A stretch of 64,000 nucleotides of DNA from Phormidium tenue FACHB-886 (GTDB lineage Bacteria > Cyanobacteriota > Cyanobacteriia > Elainellales > Elainellaceae), in assembly GCF_014764505.1 (NCBI RefSeq), contig NZ_JACXWX010000003.1:124001-188000 (forward strand). The letters run 5' to 3'. This document shows positions 51,604-61,234 of the stretch, piece by piece. Position numbers and translations under genes: made by a program. The number at the start of each line of letters is the position of its first letter. Position 1 is the first letter of the stretch. The notes beneath the pieces were generated by a model that saw only the letters and a program-made list of their open reading frames with translations, was not told the origin of the DNA and did not search any database.

Positions 51604-51779
51604 CTTACAATCTTTACTACACCCGACTTCTTTTTACTGGGTAGCACATGAGCCGACACAGCCAAGATGACTAACCATCCCAGCGTCAGGAAAATTTTGG
51701 TCAAAGTGACACAAGGGGACGAACGACCGTGAGGAGCCGACTTTAGCTTCAGCAAAATCAACTAAACGACAAGAAGTTT

Positions 51780-52310
51780 ATGCCCGCTCGCGTTTGGATT
51801 CGCAGACCGATCGAAGCTGACTGTCAGGCGCTCCTGACGATGCACCACACTAGCCGCTTGCTGCATTTCCCTTGGGTGTCTCCACCGCTAACAGAGGACG
51901 AGTGCAAAACCTATCTTCGCCGCTGCCAAACCGAGAATTTTGAAGGGTTGTTGATTTGTCTGATTGGCTCTCAGCGAATTGTAGGCGTTGCCAACCTTAG
52001 CCAGATTTTCTATGGTGCATTTCAAAATGCTTATCTGGGCTACTACGCAGCGCTGGAGTTTGCAGGGCAAGGCTTGATGACAGAAGGGCTGCGTTTAGTC
52101 ATTTACCATGCGTTTTGGGAACTGGGGCTGCACCGCCTGGAAGCTAATGTTCAACCCAATAACAGCACTTCGATCGCTCTAGTCAAACGACTAGGCTTTA
52201 CCAAAGAAGGCTTTTCTCGGCGCTATCTCAAAATCAACGGCGAGTGGCGAGACCACGAACGCTGGGCGCTAACCGTTGAAGATTGGATTGAAGATAAACA
52301 AGGAATCTGA
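51780..52310 (+). CDS. GNAT N-acetyltransferase, RimJ/RimL-like
   Basis: A 176-residue acetyltransferase. Residues ALLTMHHTSRLLHFPWVSP fit the RimJ-type opening. The acetyl-CoA loop appears as FAGQGLMTEGLRLVIYHAF, followed by LHRLEANVQPNNSTSIALVK and LGFTKEGFSRRYLKINGEW. It probably acetylates the N-terminus of a ribosomal protein or another amine. A copy of the palindromic element follows 8 bases after the stop. Confidence 0.92.
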   Translation: MPARVWIRRPIEADCQALLTMHHTSRLLHFPWVSPPLTEDECKTYLRRCQTENFEGLLICLIGSQRIVGVANLSQIFYGAFQNAYLGYYAALEFAGQGLMTEGLRLVIYHAFWELGLHRLEANVQPNNSTSIALVKRLGFTKEGFSRRYLKINGEWRDHERWALTVEDWIEDKQGI

Positions 52311-52317
52311 AGTATAC

Positions 52318-52406
52318 GCTCTGCACTTAGATTGAATTTTTTGTGTAGAAGCTTTGCTAAGCGGGGCTTTTACACAAAAACCTGCCCTGACACATGCGCG
52401 AAGCAC
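52318..52406. repeat. Palindromic dispersed element, copy B
   Basis: Arms 52338-52357 and 52361-52380, loop TAA. All four arm differences from a perfect palindrome are G:U-compatible in the plus-strand RNA. Its ends (CTCTGCACTTAGAT on the left, CCTGACACATGCGCGAAGC on the right) are the reverse complement of those of copy A, so it lies in the opposite orientation. Confidence 0.8.
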
Positions 52407-52454
52407 CCAACAAAAAACCTGTACTTCACGTGATTGAAAAGCCTACATAAGCAA

Positions 52455-52477
52455 GAAACCCCGCTTGGCGGGGTTTC
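52455..52477. terminator. Hairpin between the GNAT and HPF-CSD genes
   Basis: GAAACCCCGC-TTG-GCGGGGTTTC, perfect 10-bp stem with a 3-base loop, between converging genes. Confidence 0.75.
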
Positions 52478-52516
52478 ATCAAACAGCTGTGCGTAGTGCT
52501 GTAATCGATGTTTTGC

Positions 52517-53149
52517 CTATTCCTGCCAGCCCATAGGCGGCTCGATCAGCGTTTCATCTGCCTTGCCTGCTCGAACTCCAGGTTTATTCACAATTTGCAC
52601 TGTGCTAGCCTGAGGACCCTGCTGCCCTTCCACGGCAACATATCGAACCCCTGTTCCAACTTCGATTCGATCGAAGTCATCATGAGCCACGCTATTCCGG
52701 TGGAAGTAAATTTCTTGTCCGTCATCTATGTTCTTGATAAAGCCATATCCCTGCTCTGGAAACAGCTTGGTCACCAGCGCGATCGTATCTTGAGCGGCTT
52801 CGTGATCCTTGGAATGTTCACTTTCCCGCTGCTTTTGGGTTAGATCCTTAAGCTGACGCTCCATTTTGCTAAAAGCATCTCGGATAACGCGATCTAGCGC
52901 CACATACTGTTCCTCGGTGCTGGGACTGCTATCTGCAACAAGCTCATGACTGGGAGGGACGGTCAAGTCGATCCGCACGCGATAGGGAGAACCGCTGCGA
53001 GGTCGATCGTGTTGCTTCTCGACCGCAATCTGGCAATTGCTAATGTAGCTACACAGGCGCTCTAGCTTAGCGATTTTTTCCTGGATTAAATTGTCGATCG
53101 CGGCTGTCTTTTCGACTTCTCGGTAGGTAACTTCGGGTGAAACTTGCAT
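52517..53149 (-). CDS. HPF/RaiA-type ribosome-associated domain fused to a cold-shock domain
   Basis: 210 residues from the ATG at 53149, with GAGAGAA upstream. Residues 1-105 fit an HPF/S30AE fold: LIQEKIAKLERLCSYISNCQ, YRVRIDLTVPPSHELV and ALDRVIRDAFSKMERQLKD. Residues about 120-185 are a cold-shock domain with RNA-binding text EQGYGFIKNIDDGQEIYFHR and NSVAHDDF. Such fusions combine ribosome hibernation and RNA binding and are separate from cyanobacterial LrtA. It opens a run of stress-type genes reaching 55.4 kb. Confidence 0.88.
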   Translation of the reverse strand: MQVSPEVTYREVEKTAAIDNLIQEKIAKLERLCSYISNCQIAVEKQHDRPRSGSPYRVRIDLTVPPSHELVADSSPSTEEQYVALDRVIRDAFSKMERQLKDLTQKQRESEHSKDHEAAQDTIALVTKLFPEQGYGFIKNIDDGQEIYFHRNSVAHDDFDRIEVGTGVRYVAVEGQQGPQASTVQIVNKPGVRAGKADETLIEPPMGWQE

Positions 53150-53309
53150 AGTTAATTCTCTCAATGTTGATAAAAGCTTTAGCGGTTTGAAAGGGTTAAA
53201 AAGGGAACTGGAGCTACCTTCCTAACCCGCAAACTACAGATCCTTCAGCACCGGAGGACTGCCGATATCGGGGCATCATCCAGTACTTCGTCAGGCTGAA
53301 AGATATAGA

Positions 53310-53411
53310 TCAGTCCGCTACTGAGTAGAGTTTGGATAGCAGCAGAGTTGACCACCGCCCTTGGGATTGCTCCACCAAAGACTTCAGTTCATCAATTGAC
53401 AATAGACTCAT
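53310..53411 (-). pseudogene. Relic of a larger gene (baeRF-like start)
   Basis: The ATG at 53411 opens a 33-codon frame (MSLLSIDELKSLVEQSQGRW...). Its first 17 residues resemble the N-terminus of baeRF-domain stress proteins that are about 370 residues long in related bacteria. Just after it, the next frame also reads protein-like (SSGLIYIFQPDEVLDDAP, near 53250-53320) before its own stop. This fits a frameshifted, truncated gene. The family guess is weak. Confidence 0.3.
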
Positions 53412-53771
53412 AGGCTTTCTCCGATGTCCTAGCCGATCGCAACTTACCGCGACTAGAAGATACTTGCTCAATTCGTTTTGCTTCTCTATCGTGTTCTCAT
53501 AGTAAAAAGGAATGCGTTCTCTTCCCTCTGACTTATGACGGTGATACTTTATCTCACCGCTCTATCCAAAGACTATGTTGGAACGAACAGATGACGGATA
53601 GACCACGATGCGTAATTCTGCAGTAAAAATTATTTTTGGATTCTCTGGTTTTTCGCTGCCCAAAGCTTCTGGATAAAGCCCTCCTATCTATAGATTTCTG
53701 CTTTGCCATCCGACTGCACACTAGAAATCATCCCAAACAAAGAACAGAAACTAGAGTCAAGAGGCAGAACG
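53412..53771. other. Intergenic region
   Basis: 360 bases without a supported gene or strong hairpin; it separates the relic from the small acidic-protein gene, whose promoter it must contain. Confidence 0.35.
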
Positions 53772-54029
53772 ATGAGTAACAAGAAGAATCAATCGACTAA
53801 GCCTGACCAACCAAGCGACAATCGCCAGCCTGAAGCTAAACAATCCACTCAAGACAACATTGTGGATGTCATGGATTTGGTCTACGCAGGGGGCTACGAT
53901 CGAGACCCGCAAGAGATATTAGGAAACCCTGCCGTAGCCCCCGAAATGCTCTCAGATGGGCGAGATCTACGACCCGACCTTTTTAGAGAAGCAGAAGAAG
54001 CAGCACCCAACGATAAAGAAGCAGAGTAA
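53772..54029 (+). CDS. Small hydrophilic acidic protein, unknown
   Basis: 85 residues from the ATG at 53772, preceded by GAGG at about 10 bases. The first third is Lys/Gln/Ser-rich and probably disordered. The conserved-looking core is NIVDVMDLVYAGGYDRDPQE, and the tail is acidic (EAEEAAPNDKEAE). There is no membrane or signal segment. It lies in the stress cluster; no family is recognised. Confidence 0.6.
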   Translation: MSNKKNQSTKPDQPSDNRQPEAKQSTQDNIVDVMDLVYAGGYDRDPQEILGNPAVAPEMLSDGRDLRPDLFREAEEAAPNDKEAE

Positions 54030-54156
54030 GCAAAGAGGCAGAGTGAGCCATCACCGGAAAGAAGGCTAACCCAACCCCGTTAACCTTGCCAAGACAATTC
54101 CACGGGTCAAACTACCCATCAGGAGAGGCGAACCAAGGAGGCAATCTCAGCTCTCC

Positions 54157-54552
54157 CTAACCTCTGACCTCTCCTGGTGTTGCAAACAGCTCTTGATAAT
54201 CTTCAGAGAAATTAGCGCGCACATCTGCAAACTCACCGGGTGTAACTGCTGCGTTGAGAACGGTAAATACCGTTCTGGTATACAGCGCTGCTACAGTGGG
54301 TTCAACGCCTGCTTTCTGACTCACACGCTCATAAAATTCAGCTAAGGAGAAGTACGTCCCATTTTCTCCTTCGTGTCCTCGCAAGAACGAACCTAGCTGA
54401 GCCGGTAACTGAGCTGCCAACTGGCTCGCCTCATTGCCAACAATCCGTTCAGCGATTGTTTCTAAAGTGGCGCGAACGGCTTGTTCGGCAGTTTCACGAG
54501 AATCAAGCTGAGCAGAGCTTTGGACATGCTTAATGAATTCGTCATACTTCAT
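54157..54552 (-). CDS. DUF2267 protein
   Basis: 131 residues from the ATG at 54552. The opening MKYDEFIKHVQSSAQLDSRE and the helical body TAEQAVRATLETIAERIVGN, with a later LFATPGEV end, match the DUF2267 pattern: two helical halves, about 130-140 residues. Often found beside universal-stress or phosphate-stress genes; function unknown. A palindromic element (copy C) lies in the gap to the divergent PNPOx-like gene. Confidence 0.9.
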   Translation of the reverse strand: MKYDEFIKHVQSSAQLDSRETAEQAVRATLETIAERIVGNEASQLAAQLPAQLGSFLRGHEGENGTYFSLAEFYERVSQKAGVEPTVAALYTRTVFTVLNAAVTPGEFADVRANFSEDYQELFATPGEVRG

Positions 54553-54687
54553 GGTTACGATTCCAATCAGGGCTTCAATCATTCACCGTAAAAGGGTATT
54601 ACAGGGGATGCCTCTACCAGAGGGTAGCTTTGGCTGATGTGGCGCTCACAACTAGCGCCTAGTTACAGCTAGCATTCCTTTCATGGT

Positions 54688-54780
54688 GCTACGCGCCTAG
54701 ATCAAAATTCTTTTTGTGTAAAAGCCCTGCACAGCGAGGCTTTTACACGAAAAAATTGCCCTAACGAATGCGCCTAGCGC
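54688..54780. repeat. Palindromic dispersed element, copy C
   Basis: Arms 54711-54730 and 54734-54753, loop ACA, with one C:A mismatch and two wobble pairs. Ends read GCTACGCGCCTAGAT on the left and ATGCGCCTAGCGC on the right. It sits between divergent DUF2267 and PNPOx-like genes, where a terminator role is not expected. The rest of the 315-base gap holds nothing recognised. Confidence 0.75.
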
Positions 54781-54867
54781 TGTGCAAACCTGACTTTGGA
54801 AGGACGCTTTTCTAATCCAGCCTGCCTAGCATCGGGTTGAACTAGATGATTTGGATACTTAAGTACC

Positions 54868-55374
54868 ATGACCACTGCGATTGAAAAAGACCAACAGATT
54901 CAAAAGCTCCGGAATCTAGTCAAAGATATTGACTACTGCATGTTGACGACAATTGATACTGATGGCAGCTTACGCAGTCGTCCAATGTCTACGAATGGAG
55001 AAATTGAAGCCAACGGAGATGTCTGGTTTTTCACTTATGCCAGTTCTCACAAGGTAGAAGAAGTCGACCGGCGTGAGCAGGTTAACGTCAGCTTTTCTGC
55101 GCCCAATAAGCAAACCTACGTTTCCCTTTCCGGAACGGCAGAGATCGTCCGCGATCGCAGCAAAATGCAGGAACTTTGGAAGCCCGAACTCAAGGCATGG
55201 TTTCCTCAAGAGCTGAACGAACCGGATATCGCCCTGCTCAAGATTAATGTAGAAAAAGCAGAATACTGGGACTCTCCGGCTGGCTGGGTTGCCAAAACGC
55301 TCGGCTTCGTCAAAGCAGTTACAACCGGCGAGAAAGCAGGCAGCGGCGAAAATGCCAAACTGAATTTGAAGTAA
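54868..55374 (+). CDS. Pyridoxamine 5'-phosphate oxidase-like general stress flavoprotein
   Basis: A 168-residue protein of the general-stress-protein-26 type. Residues about 20-140 form the split-barrel flavin fold: YCMLTTIDTDGSLRSRPMST, VWFFTYASSHKVEEVDRR, and VSLSGTAEIVRDRSKM. It binds FMN or FAD and probably reduces small substrates or scavenges flavin. There is a polar C-terminal tail. It closes the stress cluster. Confidence 0.9.
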   Translation: MTTAIEKDQQIQKLRNLVKDIDYCMLTTIDTDGSLRSRPMSTNGEIEANGDVWFFTYASSHKVEEVDRREQVNVSFSAPNKQTYVSLSGTAEIVRDRSKMQELWKPELKAWFPQELNEPDIALLKINVEKAEYWDSPAGWVAKTLGFVKAVTTGEKAGSGENAKLNLK

Positions 55375-55472
55375 ACCCTTCCTCAAAAGCGAGTTGGGCT
55401 AGAGCTATAGCCCTACGCACATAAAGATTTGTTCTGTAGCAGTGTCCCTACGGCGCTAAGATCAAGACATTT

Positions 55473-55523
55473 AACTTAGGAGACTTGTGGGAGCGCTTTG
55501 CGCTCCCACAAGTCTCCTAAGTT
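55473..55523. repeat. Perfect hairpin with 24-bp arms
   Basis: Arms 55473-55496 and 55500-55523 are exact inverted repeats (AACTTAGGAGACTTGTGGGA, then GCGC) around a TTT loop. It lies between converging genes (PNPOx-like and COP23) and may serve both as terminator. Upstream (55415-55470) is TAGCCCTACGCAC, which recalls the ends of copies C and D. Confidence 0.8.
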
Positions 55524-55541
55524 ACTTAGTACAGCTATAAA

Positions 55542-56723
55542 TTATTGATCCACGGTGTAAGTGAATCCAAAGATCTGTTGAATTCTTAACCGCTGTCCTC
55601 TAGGTGGATAAATAAGTGGATAACTGCGCTGATCGGTTGCGTGACTATTAGCAGCAGCAATCAATTCTAACGCCTGAGATTTAGAGATTCCATCGGCATA
55701 CTGCGAAAATATATCCGCAACACAATCGCCGCGTCTACCCTGTTCCTTCAGCCGATTAGGGTTTTGATAAAGCTGAATAATATCTTCTAGACAGTTGCTA
55801 TAGGCAAGCGCAGTCGAAAATGTGAACTGGTAAGGAACCGCGATCGGCTGTCCATCGGGCGGTGGTGTATAGGGTACGAACGGCGGTGGAGCACTATTCA
55901 ATAAGTTGATTCTGGCATTAAGCGCTTCTGCAGCAGCGATCGCTCCCCGCCCATCTGCTGCCGTCAGAATCAGCCCTTGCGGCGCACATTCACCCCGCTG
56001 ATATTCAATTTGTCCCTCGCTCAGCATCACATTGGCAGCACAGACCACATTACGATTTGCCACACGGCTCGTCGTAATTTGAAAATCGCGCCCCAATACC
56101 CGATGAATCTGCTCCAAGTTGGCAGATACTAGCCGACAGCGATCCGTCGTCGAAAAATTGGGAATTGCGGTGTCAGGAGTCCATTGAATTAGCCACTCTA
56201 CAAGCCCGTCTTTGCGCCGAGCCATTGTTTGTGGCACACTGCCCGCCTCATCGCAGAAATATCTTGGCAAGTTGGCTGCTTGAGCACTGGCTGCAGCTGC
56301 AGCTTCAGGAGCGGTCGTCTGCAGACTCAAGCTGTAGGCTCCTCCACCGCTGCCGTAGGAATTGACATAGATAGTATATTTACCATCAGTAGGCAAGCTA
56401 TACACAATTTGAGCATTTGAGTTACTGCCACCGTCGTCATTTTGGCTAAGGCTGTTACCCTCTGCATCTAGCAAAATTAGATATGGATCAAACGCTTGAC
56501 TGGTTAGCGTAATGACGATCCGCTGACCGGTTTCTCCCTCGAAGGTGTAGCTGTCTAGGTAGCTATTGTCCCGCGAGAGTTGGACATCACCTGCTTCTAG
56601 GTTACCTGCTACCGTTGAGTTAATTGCAATCGGCAGCTCTTGAGCAAGCGCGGGGGGGGCTATACTGCCCAGAGCGCAAGCTACTCCGAGGGCTAAAGGG
56701 GCTAAGAACTGGAATCGCATCAT
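55542..56723 (-). CDS. Secreted protein with PPC-like and COP23 domains
   Basis: 393 residues from the ATG at 56723, with AAGGG upstream. Signal peptide MMRFQFLAPLALGVACALGS ... PALA, cleaved before QELP. Residues about 40-135 resemble a pre-peptidase C-terminal (PPC) domain: SYTFEGETGQRIVITLTSQA and SQNDDGGSNSNAQI. From about 150 there is a COP23 domain (circadian oscillating protein of 23 kDa): RYFCDEAGSVPQTM, VEWLIQWTP and CRLVSANLEQIHRVLGRDF. COP23 is membrane-associated in the cyanobacterium where it was found. The joining of PPC with COP23 is noteworthy. Confidence 0.87.
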   Translation of the reverse strand: MMRFQFLAPLALGVACALGSIAPPALAQELPIAINSTVAGNLEAGDVQLSRDNSYLDSYTFEGETGQRIVITLTSQAFDPYLILLDAEGNSLSQNDDGGSNSNAQIVYSLPTDGKYTIYVNSYGSGGGAYSLSLQTTAPEAAAAASAQAANLPRYFCDEAGSVPQTMARRKDGLVEWLIQWTPDTAIPNFSTTDRCRLVSANLEQIHRVLGRDFQITTSRVANRNVVCAANVMLSEGQIEYQRGECAPQGLILTAADGRGAIAAAEALNARINLLNSAPPPFVPYTPPPDGQPIAVPYQFTFSTALAYSNCLEDIIQLYQNPNRLKEQGRRGDCVADIFSQYADGISKSQALELIAAANSHATDQRSYPLIYPPRGQRLRIQQIFGFTYTVDQ

Positions 56724-57025
56724 AGATTGACCCTTAATCGTTTCACTCAAGTAGTCATTTTAGGGTTGATAAGTGGCTCAACATAGTCACAGGCAAGACG
56801 TTTGAATGTCACACGTTTTGATGGAGGAGCTGAGTCAGTCCTGCTTAATCAGTTTAGTTGTGCAAGATTTGGGTTTAGACGTGCAAGAGCTATCAAAAGA
56901 TTCAGGATAATTATTTCGTTTTAAGTAGATCAACTCAATAAAAGTAATATAGGAACGTTATTACCACCCATAGGGCAACCACATCCCTATAGGTTTTGCA
57001 TTTCAGCTCGTTCTACTTATTCTGC

Positions 57026-58972
<1,947 letters not shown>

Positions 58973-59601
58973 AATAAGGTCTCTCTACTAAACGAGGAGT
59001 GGCTTGATCAGGCAATCCAGACGGGTCTGGCAGTAAAAAGCAAAAATACTAGGCTGAGCCAAAATGCAGGCTACATTTTGAACAGTTATAAATTTAGACA
59101 TATAAATTTACACACCCCAGTTATTTTCAATACTCTATCAGCTATAGGGGGGTCAGCCCGGAATAAATGTTTAACCGTAAACATTTTTAAATTCGGACTA
59201 GAGCGTTTTTAGTAAAAGCGAGGTGAGCAAAGAATGCTGTACCTCTTATTCTGCCTCATAAATTTTGGATCATCGAGGGTTAACTAGCGATCGACCCGCA
59301 AAGCGTCGAACTGTTAAGGAAAGCTGTGACATTATGTAAAGTTTTATAGCAGAACAGCTCTATTCACAATACATCTATCTAAAGATATATTTCTGTCCTG
59401 TGAGCGACAACAATCTTTCAAATTCGCAGGTTTTAGTATTACCTACAGATGCGGATTGCGCCTGCTGCATGGCGAGCACCAGCCCGATTGCAGCCTGTAC
59501 TCAATTAAGCAACAGCAGATAGGGCTTTTAGGAAGCCTTAAAATCAAAACCTCCTGGAGCCATGGACTCTAAGAGGTTTTTGCGGGCGGCTTCTATTAAG
59601 A
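58973..59601. other. Long AT-rich intergenic region upstream of the kinase
   Basis: 629 bases with no supported protein gene. A 9-bp hairpin AAATGTTTA-ACCG-TAAACATTT at 59165-59186 is followed by T. An inverted AACCTC / GAGGTT with TTTTT near 59551-59581 may terminate or process a transcript near the tRNA. A small RNA is possible but not recognised. Confidence 0.4.
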
Positions 59602-59673
59602 AGCGGGTGACGCGATTCGAACGCGCGACATTCACCTTGGCAAGGTGACGCTCTACCACTGAGCTACACCCGC
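59602..59673 (-). tRNA. tRNA-Gly (GCC)
   Basis: The minus strand folds as a 72-base cloverleaf. The acceptor GCGGGTG pairs with CACCCGC. The D arm has GCTCAGTGGTAGAGC. The anticodon arm is CACCT-TGCCA-AGGTG with GCC at the centre, and the T arm has GTTCGAATC. CCA is not encoded. Confidence 0.95.
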
Positions 59674-59847
59674 ATTTAGTACGTTTTCTATCTTGCCAGG
59701 ACTAGAACGTTTTGTCAAGCAATCTAGAATTTTGGCTTGGTAGATTTGGAGTAGGCAACCCACAAACTGGGAAAAACCTTGAATCCAAGTCTTGATCCAA
59801 TTCGGGATCGCGCCTGCACCTGCTCCAATGCAAGCCAAAATTCATCG

Positions 59848-60423
59848 CTAGCTAGGTTCAGTAGGCAGGGCGCTTTTCAGCGCTCCTGGCAAAGGCTGGG
59901 GATTCACAGCACCTGACAAGCTACTGCCGTTTGCCTCGGGGGCAACGGCTCTCACCTGCCGCATCAGACTTGCCATTTCGAGCGCGCTCATGGCAAAATC
60001 CCAGCCTTTGTTGCTCTTGATGCCTGCCCGCTCTAGCGCTTGCTGCATAGTATCCGTCGTCAGGATGCCAAATATAACTGGCACCCCAGTCTGGAAACCT
60101 GCTGCTGCCACGTTTTTTGAGACTTCTGCTGCCACATAGTCAAAATGGGGCGTGGAGCCTCGGATCACGGCACCGATGCAGATGATCGCATCATAGCGAC
60201 CCGATAAAGCCAGCTGACGTGCCACGAGCGGCACCTCAAAGCTGCCCGGAACCCAGGCGTAGTCTACCTGCGTTCCCTGCGGATCGGTGTCAATGCCGTG
60301 CCGCTTCAGGCAATCCTGACAGCCCTCTAACAGTTTGCCTGTCACCAGATCGTTAAACCGCCCGATGACGATCGCAAACCGCAAGGGATCAGTGTGAGTG
60401 AACGTCCCCTCAAAAACTGTCAT
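59848..60423 (-). CDS. ribH: 6,7-dimethyl-8-ribityllumazine synthase
   Basis: A 191-residue protein. Motifs: [54 protein letters not shown], and [17 protein letters not shown]. It condenses the pyrimidine intermediate with dihydroxybutanone phosphate in riboflavin synthesis. The C-terminal ~25 residues are a Ser/Pro/Gly tail. The psbZ gene lies 34 bases upstream on the same strand, an order also seen in Synechocystis. Confidence 0.97.
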   Translation of the reverse strand: MTVFEGTFTHTDPLRFAIVIGRFNDLVTGKLLEGCQDCLKRHGIDTDPQGTQVDYAWVPGSFEVPLVARQLALSGRYDAIICIGAVIRGSTPHFDYVAAEVSKNVAAAGFQTGVPVIFGILTTDTMQQALERAGIKSNKGWDFAMSALEMASLMRQVRAVAPEANGSSLSGAVNPQPLPGALKSALPTEPS

Positions 60424-60457
60424 GTTAATTTTGTCTTGCTAAACCAAACGAAAAGCT

Positions 60458-60646
60458 TTACACCACGAAGGAGCTAAGCCCACCCACCAGCAGCACCAAC
60501 ACCACCCACAGCCCTGAGCCCAGAACCAACAGCCGCTTCGATTGATCCCAATTGGTGGGCGAGGCATAAGCAACCGGCACTGCCACTACCATGATAAAAG
60601 ACAGGGCGACTAGAGCTGCAACAGCAAGCTGGAACAAAATCAGCAT
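60458..60646 (-). CDS. psbZ: Photosystem II protein PsbZ (Ycf9)
   Basis: A 62-residue, two-helix protein, the exact family length. First helix [20 protein letters not shown], then [18 protein letters not shown], the conserved lumenal or stromal loop, and helix two [17 protein letters not shown]. It stabilises PSII core contacts with antennae. It is probably co-transcribed with ribH. Confidence 0.97.
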   Translation of the reverse strand: MLILFQLAVAALVALSFIMVVAVPVAYASPTNWDQSKRLLVLGSGLWVVLVLLVGGLSSFVV

Positions 60647-60821
60647 TATTTTCCTCCCAAAACAGCGATACCAGAACAGCGCAGGGAATTAACCCTTGTA
60701 GTAGGCTATCAGAAAGTGAAACCGTTAGGAAATAAGAGAGGAGAGGCAAACTGGCGCTTGTCTCAGGTTCTGCAGACTAGACTAGTAAATAGAGAGTTGT
60801 TTTGCCGTGTGGAGCGATCGT

Positions 60822-61106
60822 ATGACTGAATCTTGGCTGCGAATAGTGAAGTCCGCCTATCGTAGAGAGCAACTTTCTAGCTTTGTGCTGCTGGTGGGCT
60901 TAGTGGATGCTCTAATTGGCGGGATCAGCAATCATGGGCTGCTGTTAGGACTGGGGCTGGCTACAGTGGGTGTGGCGATCGTGCTGCGCTGGACGGCGCT
61001 ACAGCGGCAAACTCTACAGCTCAATCCAAAACCTGTACGAGTGCTGCCAGAGCGCTCAACTCGTCCTTTGCCGCCGCTCGATCTATCGCAGCGCGGCAAG
61101 TTATAG
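60822..61106 (+). CDS. Small membrane protein, unknown
   Basis: 94 residues from the ATG at 60822. A basic start (WLRIVKSAYRREQL) is followed by two hydrophobic segments (FVLLVGLVDALIGG and LLLGLGLATVGVAIVL) and a Pro/Arg/Leu-rich tail. It is divergent from psbZ. No family recognised. Copy D of the palindromic element begins within its last codon. Confidence 0.65.
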   Translation: MTESWLRIVKSAYRREQLSSFVLLVGLVDALIGGISNHGLLLGLGLATVGVAIVLRWTALQRQTLQLNPKPVRVLPERSTRPLPPLDLSQRGKL

Positions 61107-61233
61107 CGCTACGCATCTTCATTAAAACGACTTTTTTTGTACAAGTCCTGTTGCATGAGGCTTGTACAAAAAAATCTGGATCTGGGCGCGTAGCGCCAAC
61201 AAAAAAGATTTCAATCTAGACGCATAGCGCTAT
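61104..61233. repeat. Palindromic dispersed element, copy D
   Basis: Core arms 61132-61149 and 61157-61174 with one wobble difference, loop GTTGCAT. The ends TAGCGCTACGCAT and ACGCATAGCGCTA (around 61104 and 61220) are inverted repeats of each other, with a second GCGCGTAGCGC inside at 61186-61196. It is longer than copies A-C and fills the whole gap between two converging genes. Confidence 0.7.
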
Positions 61234-61234
61234 G

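Noticed and set aside
59653-59838. Minus-strand 61-codon frame next to tRNA-Gly
   Set aside because: It runs into the tRNA sequence and has no ribosome site or recognisable pattern.
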